Assembly (NCBI GenBank): GCA_025201365.1
Contig: JAIXMF010000001.1
Coordinates: 1,798,001-1,862,000 of the forward strand
From: Syncephalis plumigaleata
Taxonomy: Eukaryota > Zoopagomycota > Zoopagomycetes > Zoopagales > Piptocephalidaceae
Direction: 5' to 3'
Length of the DNA: 64,000 nucleotides
Under the pieces are notes generated by a model that was not told the DNA's origin, searched no databases, and saw only the letters and a program-made list of their open reading frames with translations. Of the stretch, positions 56,649 through 64,000 are shown in pieces. Position 1 is the first letter of the stretch; each line of letters starts with the position of its first letter. The position numbers were made by a program, and so were the translations under genes.

Positions 56649-59600
56649 TTATTGACCAGATGGTGTTACATTTTCATTGCCAACTACTTCATTGCTATAG
56701 GGTGAACGATCAAACGCGTCATCTATGGACATTGCATCATTGTCTTCGTCGTTATTGCCATCATCCGCGTCCATAGCATATATTCTGACTCGTCTTCCAT
56801 CATCGCTAACACAAGCAGCTAGTCGTCTCTTTTCCCGACCATTCACTGCAAGTCGTCTATTAGCTACGGTGGTTACTTCACTATTACCATGCATGCCATT
56901 ATGATGTTCCGTGTTGGAGGCAACACTATCGGTAATTCTATCGATGAATCTTGCTCTATCAAATCGACACACTTGCGACTCGAATGTCTATCGTCGTAGT
57001 TGTTTTTTAGTAAATGTTGAAACGACATTTGAATGGATTACTTACCATAGTACTAATCACATGGTTCAGTATATCATGTTTCCATTCTTCATTTACTAGA
57101 TCATCACTAGTTACCGTGTAGTAATCTAGATCTATAAAATTGCTTGTCACCAGATATCGTTCTACCATTCTACTTAGTTACTCGTATGTTAACGTATCGA
57201 TTCTATTGCAATTACCTTGATATTTATCTTTTGAAAGTGACACGCGTAAGCTTAATGTTTCATCGTCAAAGAATTGCATATCTAATACACGTATTTGTTG
57301 ACATGTATCAATAACTGCTGCTGCTGCTGTTGTTGTTGTTGCATTGGATGTACATGCAACTAATGGAATCCTTGCTATATGTGCATTTGTAATTGTATTC
57401 GCTGTGTTACTCGTTGTGCAATCGACATCTAACATGGTTTGTACGGGTTGTGCATATGGAATTCTCATAATCCATACTTGTTCAATTTAGTAACAATTAC
57501 ATAGGAATATATATGTCATCGTCAATGATACTTACCAGCATCTGTTAATGTCATATCATTATCGCTACTTGAATGTTCTGCCTCATTTAGCGATGAATTA
57601 CAATAATAAGCAACATAGCAATAATGTTGCTTATCCTTCTACGGAATAGTTAATATCCTACCCAATAGTAGTAAGCAGCGACGACTTACCTCATTAATGA
57701 CAACACGCATAGTACAAATGGTATTGGTATCATTCCCCGGTTGAGCAATAGTCAATGCAGATACTAATTCGATGTTATCGTTGATGGTGTCCATACTTGA
57801 ATTAAATATCTTGCGCATTAGTCCGGTTATCTTGTTAAATCGATGAGTCAGCTTGTTATTCTTTGATTTAACTTTGTGGAAAAACGAGTAGAGTTGATCA
57901 GTACCGCGTAGTACTTCATGGAATGGATCTTCATCACTATCCGCTACATCTTCATTATCCCTAATGTATTGTTCTCCAGCCAGCGATTGTTTCATGAATG
58001 TTTGCACCAGTTCTTGTTTAATCTGAATAGGACGATGCTCCTTGTACTGTTTCCCTGTAGTCATTGTAATGGATGCTACATGTGTTCATTAGTACTATGC
58101 TGTCATTGTCATAGCATAAATAACCTACCGAATTCCAACCATGTAATGAACTCATTGAAACAATCAATCTCATTGCGTATATTCTTGGATAACGAGATTA
58201 TCTGCGATATAAATCGATCTATGGATGCTTGACCTTGTTGAATGTCGGTAGTCTTGAATCCAAGTGGGCCATATCGCTCATTCCTACATAAATGTAAGTA
58301 ATATAGAAACATTACTTCATCTCGCATCTTTTCTTCATCTACACATGCGCGTATATCATACCAAAGAGTGAACGTTTTCACTTTATAGGTGATTTGTTCA
58401 AGTTCCTTCACCGCTGGAAGTAGCTTCTCTTCGATTGTTTCCTGCATTGTTCCTAGTGATTTCTGTCCGGTAGATCGCCAACGCTTAATATGCTATTATC
58501 ATCGTGTGGTTAGTGGCGGTCATATACTATTCGATAATCATCAATAGCTACCTACATTTTCCGTAAGATTTTGCTCAAAATACTGTTCAAACACTCCATT
58601 AAATGATAAGGTCGCCATAAAATAGAGGAATGCACCATGAGGTGTACAATCATCTGTAAGCAATCATTACTATGATAATCCAATATAAAAATACGCATTA
58701 CTTCTTACCACCATGTCGCCATAGTAGACTTGCTAACGAGTGAACCTGCTCATCAATTGATTGTCGATAATTATGATACTCATTCTTTAATAGGCGACAT
58801 GCATCATTGATTTCATTCAGTAGACGATTGGTGTTCGTTGACAATGACTCGATTACTGATAGCTCACTGGCGTATTTACCAATATAATGTAATGAGAATT
58901 GTTGCAATTCAATGACCCTTCCCGTATCTGTTGTACGTATTGTAAGTAATAGCAAATAGGAAAGTGTTTCCTCGTCAATGTATACACTTAGAACACCCTA
59001 CATTGAATGTTAAGTATTGAATGTTAGCTTGCTTAATCGTACATAAATAACACGCCAACCTGAGGTCTATCATATCCAACTACGCCAATATCAAGTAATC
59101 CATTGAAACTAGCAATGATACGGTAAGTATAATGATGGCTACAACATGTATACTACTATTATCTACCTTAATCTTGTCCATCCACCTGCATCAACGATAG
59201 CTAATAGTCCATATGGCGATGTGGATAAATCATCAGAATGCATTGATGTGTTAATGGCTCGTTTGGTTTGTACATCAGGTTTGCTGTATTCACGTTCATT
59301 AAACACAATGTCACGATAAGTATAGATTGATGCACATTACCGAATAGTATTGGGATGTTCAACAGGACAGTTAGATGATACTGATCGATCACGTAGTATA
59401 TCAAGCATTTTAAGCCTTTCTCGATCAGGTATGGCTTCCTAAATGATCCACTTAATGAGTATTTGACATCGATCATGTAACATTTGCCAATTACCGTAGC
59501 AAGTTTTGTCATCCAATTTAGTCCAACGATACTTGAAGTAGGCAAGCAAGTAGATCGTGTATTCAACGAGTTATTAGCATCCTCGATGTTGGTGCTTGAT

Positions 59601-60175
59601 GTATCGACAAGTGGTTCGATCTTATGCACTAGTTTCCCATCAAAGCTATGCAATAATTTCACGCTACCATCAGCATAGCCAACAGCTAATAGTCGACCAT
59701 CAGGACGCCAGTTGATGCAGGTGATCTGCGAGCTATTCGACTCTGCTGGTAGTGTCCAGGCACGCGACCATGAAATACGCGATACGGTTAAATCACCGCG
59801 GCTATGCGCGATGGCCAGTATATCCATGGTGGGACACCAACTGGCTAACTGAACGGGATCAGCTAACGAACGCTCCGAGTATAAATGAAAATGACGAGCA
59901 GTATCAGGGTGTACCGGTTTCAGCGTGCTCAACGCGATATTGGCAGAGACACGTCGTTCCAACGACAACGGTGATTGTTCCTTTACCGACTTTATTGACA
60001 TTGCTTTAGCGGTTCTACGCTGTCGTTTTACTCGATGTCTACTCTGCTGCTCCTCCTCCTCAGGTGGTTCGTCTGTCTCCGACACTGAATCATAAACTGC
60101 TACCGATTCAAGATCAGTAATAGGTGGCGTGAATGAACCAATGAGAAATGTCACGTCGTCTCGTTGTCTATCCAT
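56649..60175 (-). CDS. APC4: anaphase-promoting complex subunit 4 (APC4)
   Basis: Scaffold subunit of the APC/C ubiquitin ligase. The start MDRQRDDVTFLIGSFTPP at 60175 is preferred over a hydrophobic upstream extension. The N-terminal WD40 part has LASWCPTMDILAIAHSRGDL, TCINWRPDGRLLAVGYADGS and VKLLHSFDGKLVHKIEPL. The APC4 long helical domain follows: SLSTNTNRLLNEINDACRLL, LPAVKELEQITYKVKTFTLW, RNEIDCFNEFITWLEFG and DPFHEVLRGTDQLYSFFHKV. The C-terminus RRLAVNGREKRRLAACVSDD, GRRVRIYAMDAD, ends at 56649 after an acidic tail. A basic insert (RHRVKRQRRTAKAM) near residue 55 may be a nuclear signal. About 9-11 exons with short introns. Confidence 0.82.
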
Positions 60176-60689
60176 TTGAAATAATAATAATAATAATAGG
60201 ATAAGCAACTAAGAAATGAATACTCTAGTATTACAATGTAATGCATCATACATTCTTACACCCATACTAAATGATAAATAGCTGGATGATTGATGCGTCA
60301 TTTCATTTCAATACATGTGTGTGTCCAGCCATTGAACCATTCAATCTATTAATCAATTAATTGAATGTGCTCTAGAACCACATGGACACATGAAATGGTC
60401 TTGGTCCCGTTCCGCATCTATCTAACTCTCTTATTTCTCTCTTTCTCTCTCTCTCTCGTTAAACAGGCTTGCTTCTTTCTTTAACTTTATATTTATTTAA
60501 ATCACATCTACTTTTATTGTCACTCTCACATTCTCCTGTTCACTGGCTGTAGACATTGTCGCTTGTACGCTGGTCCCGACCATAATTGCGACAAGTTGCC
60601 CAAGTGACTGTGTTGTCTAGATAATTATATACGCACATATATACGTACACGCACACGCATATACATACATATATATACATATATATATA
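60176..60689. other. intergenic region with simple repeats
   Basis: No gene is supported. There is a CT-rich tract at about 60430-60465 and a TA/CATA microsatellite at about 60640-60689, ending at the TA target of the Tc1-type element. Confidence 0.55.
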
Positions 60690-61939
60690 CAGTGACTCAC
60701 ACAAGTGCCGGAATGTTTTGCATTTTTTTACATTTCCCCTCACATTTTTATAACCCTTTGTTTAACCCCATCCATATTACACAATTTAATAAAGCTTTCA
60801 ATTGTCTATCTAATGATATAAAAATAATAATATGTTAATTAATAAAATGTTTAATTTTATACACTTCAAAAATCGTGACTGCATTCCGGCAGTTGTGAGA
60901 GCAAATTCAAAAAAATTTTATTTTCTAATAAAGTTATTAATATTCTATAAACTGTTATTATTATTGTATATTATAGTTCTTGAACATACGCTGCATCGTT
61001 TACATTGCAAAAAATTTATTTTTTATTGAGTTTTTATAGTGGAAAGGTAACATGAAGGCACTATCAGAGAAGAAGGTAAAACGCGCTATTCATGAGCTTA
61101 ACGCTGGGAAAAGCGCGCGTCAAGTGGCTAAAATGCTTGATGTACACGCTTCTACGATCGATGCAATATCAAAAAAGCATCTACCGAACCGTGTGAAGTC
61201 GAAGGGGGGTAATACTGAGGTGCTCTCAGAGACGGACAAGCGCTTTGTTGTACGTGCAACGGTGAAAGAGAGGATGAAAAGCGCGGTACAAGTGCGCAAA
61301 GCACTCAAAGAACGCTTCGACATAGCTGTATCGGATGAAACAGTGCGGAGAGCGCTTAGATCCGCCGGGCTAGGGGCTGTAGAGAAAAAGAAAAAACCTC
61401 ATCTAAGGGAGGTCAATATCAGGAAGCGACTTCAATGGGCGTTGGCGCACAAGGATTGGACCGTCGCTGACTGGAGACGCGTCGTTTGGTCAGACGAAAC
61501 GAAGATAAACCGCTACAACTCCGACGGGCGCTCCTGGGTGTGGAAGCGGAGTGAGGAATCGCTTCAACCGCGTGACGTGAAAAGCACGTTCAAGCATGGC
61601 GGTGGCGGTGTGATGATTTGGAGCAGCATTTCGGCCGCTGGACCGGGCTGGCTATGCAGAATTTATGGAACAATGGATAAGGAGCTATATCAAAAGATAT
61701 TAAAAGACGAATTAGAAAAAAATATTAATTTATTAATGGAGGAACTGAACATTACTAAGGAGCAGGTCATATTTCAGCAAGACAATGACCCTAAGCATAA
61801 GGCCAAATCGACCATGGAATACTTCGATAAGCAAGCCTACACGGTCATGGAGTGGCCGCCGCAGTCTCCAGACCTCAATCCTATTGAGAATATGTGGGCT
61901 TTCGTGAAAAAGCAACTCAACGAGTATGATTCGCCACCT
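60690..61939 (+). mobile_element. Tc1-type DNA transposon, interrupted
   Basis: The left end is CAGTGACTCACACAAGTGCC at 60690, preceded by a TA (60688-60689), the usual Tc1/mariner target. Inside, at about 60880-60900, a partial inverted match (CATTCCGGCAGTTGTGAG) to this end suggests a long or subterminal inverted repeat. A transposase starts at 61052. The body is cut near 61940 by an LTR-type element, so the right end must lie beyond the window. Confidence 0.75.
61052..61939 (+). CDS. Tc1-family transposase (DD34E), 3' part displaced by insertion
   Basis: The N-terminal helix-turn-helix pair is visible (KRAIHELNAGKSARQVAKML, ETVRRALRSAGLGAVEKKKK). The catalytic domain has WSDETKINRYN, QQDNDPKHKAK and WPPQSPDLNPIENMWAFVKK; 34 residues separate the second Asp and the Glu, which is the Tc1 spacing. 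Family similarity stops after LNEYDSPPCN; the frame runs on to 62167, but that tail is foreign sequence from the inserted element. The catalytic core is complete, but the last 60 or so residues of a normal Tc1 protein are missing here. Confidence 0.85.
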
Positions 61940-62163
61940 TGCAACGCGGTAGCCCACGTTTACATTAATCCCAATTCGCGTTCCCATTTAACTATCTGTA
62001 CTACACAAAATCTTAATAAAAAGAGAGCTCCTCGCCACATTATGTGGGAGGGACACCTACGTTTTCACTTCAAAAACCCTAGCGGCAGTTATCTTTATTC
62101 AGTGTGTGCTTATACTTGTTTCAGTGGTAGCAACGGAGGATACGCAACTTCAGTCTGCGTTAA

Positions 62164-63831
62164 ATGAGCACCAGATATCAATCAGCAAGGGAACGCAGAG
62201 CCAATCAGTCACAGCAGTACCAGCGGCAGGATTCAACAGAGAATCAATCGTCAGATAATACAGTTGTCGAGCAACAATCACCACCATCGTCAGACACAGA
62301 AGTTTACTACGACACAGAGGCAGAACTTACAGTTACATACGACTCGGAAGAAGAAAATACGGCTACGACACCCCCATTAACAGGCACTAGCACGTACCGC
62401 GTCCCAAGTACACCATCATCAGAAGGATCAATCAACATCGACTTCCTCCCGGAGACTCACCGGGAATCAGACCTATCGCCTGCCCTAGATCAACGGCTAT
62501 TAACAGCGTCATCACACACATCATCACCAGTACCGCGCTCGTCGTCATCGCAATCGAACAACACCGAAATAGTAGACACGAACATGGGAGACCCAGTAGA
62601 TATTCGTGACCTCATCCGCAACCTTATGCAGGAAGCACTACAGGATATGCGTGCAACCATCGCCCACGACATGCAAACGGAGTTACAACCTATACAACAA
62701 CAGTTAAACGACGTCACAAACCCTAATGCGGCGACACACGCAACAACCGTCGATCCCGCAACACCACAACCAATCAATCACGACGCGTTAGTCGCCGCTA
62801 TCACGGCAGCAGTCAATGCTAGTAATCACGGACGTTTAGCCGGTGGCCACCGCGACTTGTGGTTATCGCCGAAGGCACCGGAATATCAAGGCCGCGACAG
62901 TGAGGTACCCTTCAATATATGGTGCAGGATGATATCGGACGAGGTCAGAATGTACGCCGATTGGACAGAGGAGCAGAAAGTGTGGGCAATCACTCGACAA
63001 TTGAAGGGTGAAGCCGCCACGTGGTATCAGTTCTATGCAGAACAGGCAGATGCCGGTCGCCCAGGTTACACGCCAATCACCACTTGGGAACAGCTGCAAG
63101 CGGCGTTACGTAACCACTTCCATCCCAGGGAGCAAACACACGTGCTGCTAACTCGATTCGACAATCTCAGACAGGATCGGCGGCCACTATCCGCGTACCT
63201 CACGGAATTCCAACAGCTGGTGATGCAACTTCCGGAACTACCCGAGGAACTCAAGATACACCGTTTCCGCAGCGGACTATCCATATCCCGCTGGCAAACA
63301 GAGTTCAACATCCGCAATCCGACCACATTGAACGAAGCCATCGAATTCGCTATGTACCTGGATTCAACACGATCCAACAACAATAGCAACAACAACAACC
63401 GCTATAGCCGACTCACCTACCAACCGCAACGCTCCGCCCAACCACTACAATACCGCGGACCGCAGCCGATGGAACTCGACGAGATGGCGTTTCAACCGGG
63501 GCCAAACGACTGTTTTAACTGTGGCCAGCCTGGTCACCGGCGTTTCGAGTGCACCAATCAGTCGAGGTGCTACAACTGTGGTCGTCACGGTCATACGACA
63601 CGCAATTGTACGCAGAATCGACCCCACGCGCACCGAGCACCCCCAGCCAACCGTCCCGCCGCCACAATGACACCTCGTCAAGCCCCCATCGCACGGGCCG
63701 GCCAACGCGCAGCTCAGCCAGCCCATCGTCGCCCGCGGCTAAATAATGTTGAGTTCGGCGAAGGTGCGGTACCAACCGCCGACATCCACGAATACGAAGC
63801 AGATGCGGAGGATTTTGCCGCCGACCAGTAA
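62164..63831 (+). CDS. gag-like protein of the LTR element
   Basis: 555 aa with a Ser/Thr/Gln-rich N-terminus, a retrotransposon gag (capsid-type) segment around residues 240-400 and two CCHC knuckles near residues 445-480 (CFNCGQPGHRRFEC, CYNCGRHGH). Two knuckles and a separate gag frame fit Ty3-like elements. The base composition is more GC-rich than the host genes around it. Treated as a resident element; no further function is assigned. Confidence 0.8.
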   Translation: MSTRYQSARERRANQSQQYQRQDSTENQSSDNTVVEQQSPPSSDTEVYYDTEAELTVTYDSEEENTATTPPLTGTSTYRVPSTPSSEGSINIDFLPETHRESDLSPALDQRLLTASSHTSSPVPRSSSSQSNNTEIVDTNMGDPVDIRDLIRNLMQEALQDMRATIAHDMQTELQPIQQQLNDVTNPNAATHATTVDPATPQPINHDALVAAITAAVNASNHGRLAGGHRDLWLSPKAPEYQGRDSEVPFNIWCRMISDEVRMYADWTEEQKVWAITRQLKGEAATWYQFYAEQADAGRPGYTPITTWEQLQAALRNHFHPREQTHVLLTRFDNLRQDRRPLSAYLTEFQQLVMQLPELPEELKIHRFRSGLSISRWQTEFNIRNPTTLNEAIEFAMYLDSTRSNNNSNNNNRYSRLTYQPQRSAQPLQYRGPQPMELDEMAFQPGPNDCFNCGQPGHRRFECTNQSRCYNCGRHGHTTRNCTQNRPHAHRAPPANRPAATMTPRQAPIARAGQRAAQPAHRRPRLNNVEFGEGAVPTADIHEYEADAEDFAADQ

Positions 63832-64000
63832 ACACCGGCAGCTTACTGGTCCAAGCCCCCACCTTGCCGGACCCCCCTCTCCTCGCGATCTCTGCACTGC
63901 TGAATTGTAACACACATTCCGACCCCTCTACCCACACACATCCCCTCCTCACCCTGCCATGTACTATCAATGGCGTTCCGGCACGCGCGCTCGTAGACTG
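63832..64000 (+). other. continuation of the LTR element after gag
   Basis: GC-rich sequence, presumably the spacer or the start of the next coding part of the LTR element. Too short to identify. Confidence 0.4.

Larger units (their letters stand above)
61940..64000 (+). mobile_element. Ty3-like LTR retrotransposon, left part (runs off window)
   Basis: Inserted in the Tc1-type transposase. A candidate 5' LTR spans about 61940-62123 (begins TG, ends CA) and is followed one base later by a TGG-starting primer-binding-site-like stretch at 62125. A gag frame follows at 62164-63831. Pol, the 3' LTR and the far target-site duplication are outside the window, so wholeness cannot be judged. The gag part looks open, suggesting a fairly young copy. 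The LTR boundaries are tentative because the partner LTR is not visible. Confidence 0.65.

Noticed and set aside
1-64000. tRNA or rRNA genes
   Set aside because: I found no convincing A-box/B-box pair or cloverleaf and no rRNA-like segment; a covariance-model scan would be needed to exclude them.

Overview
The window is eukaryotic and compact. Genes lie on both strands with short gaps. Most genes are cut by 45-100 nt introns with GTAAGT-type donors, TACTAAC or TGCTAAC-like branch sites and YAG acceptors. The gene set (Adp1/ABCG-type transporter, MIS12, long tRNase Z, WRAP73, PROPPIN/Atg18, GH15 hydrolase, Pps1-like phosphatase, HAPSTR1-like protein, APC4, a Tad1/I-like LINE) together with secreted trypsins and beta-propellers suggests an early-diverging fungus, perhaps Zoopagomycota. 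That placement is inference; no rRNA or other marker is present.

Layout. 0.3-13.7 kb: a coiled-coil protein, an OB-fold MEIOB/RPA1-like protein, a half-size ABC transporter with a cysteine-rich ectodomain, an unrecognised membrane protein, kinetochore MIS12 and tRNase Z. 14.4-25.7 kb is accessory and rich in duplicated genes: two tandem multi-pass membrane proteins with similar promoters, three SMP-30/NHL-like secreted propellers and two tandem trypsin-like proteases. 26.6-36.6 kb is conserved: WRAP73, Atg18, a GH15 enzyme and a Pps1-like phosphatase. 37.35-43.92 kb is an apparently full-length LINE with both ORFs open and a perfect 17-bp target-site duplication. 44.6-60.2 kb: HAPSTR1-like, a PB1/His-rich protein, a micro-exon gene, an F-box protein, a secreted repeat protein, an LRR protein and APC4. 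60.7-64 kb: a Tc1-type transposon interrupted by a Ty3-like LTR element that runs off the window.

The most unusual object is the minus-strand gene at 47862-50082. A signal-peptide exon is followed by about 20 tiny exons, 17 of them exactly 3 nt, every one a multiple of 3 nt. Each is separated by a complete small intron. Eleven consecutive triplets are spaced 82-84 bp apart in a tandem array whose introns are far more alike than the triplets they carry. Joined, the triplets give an open cysteine-rich segment that runs in frame into two ordinary 3' exons. This resembles schistosome micro-exon genes in logic, but built by tandem amplification of intron+codon cassettes.

A second general feature is that many conserved host genes carry isolated one-base frame breaks, often at short homopolymers, beyond which homology resumes at once. 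This points to residual assembly indels rather than mass pseudogenisation, and it limits the precision of gene models here.
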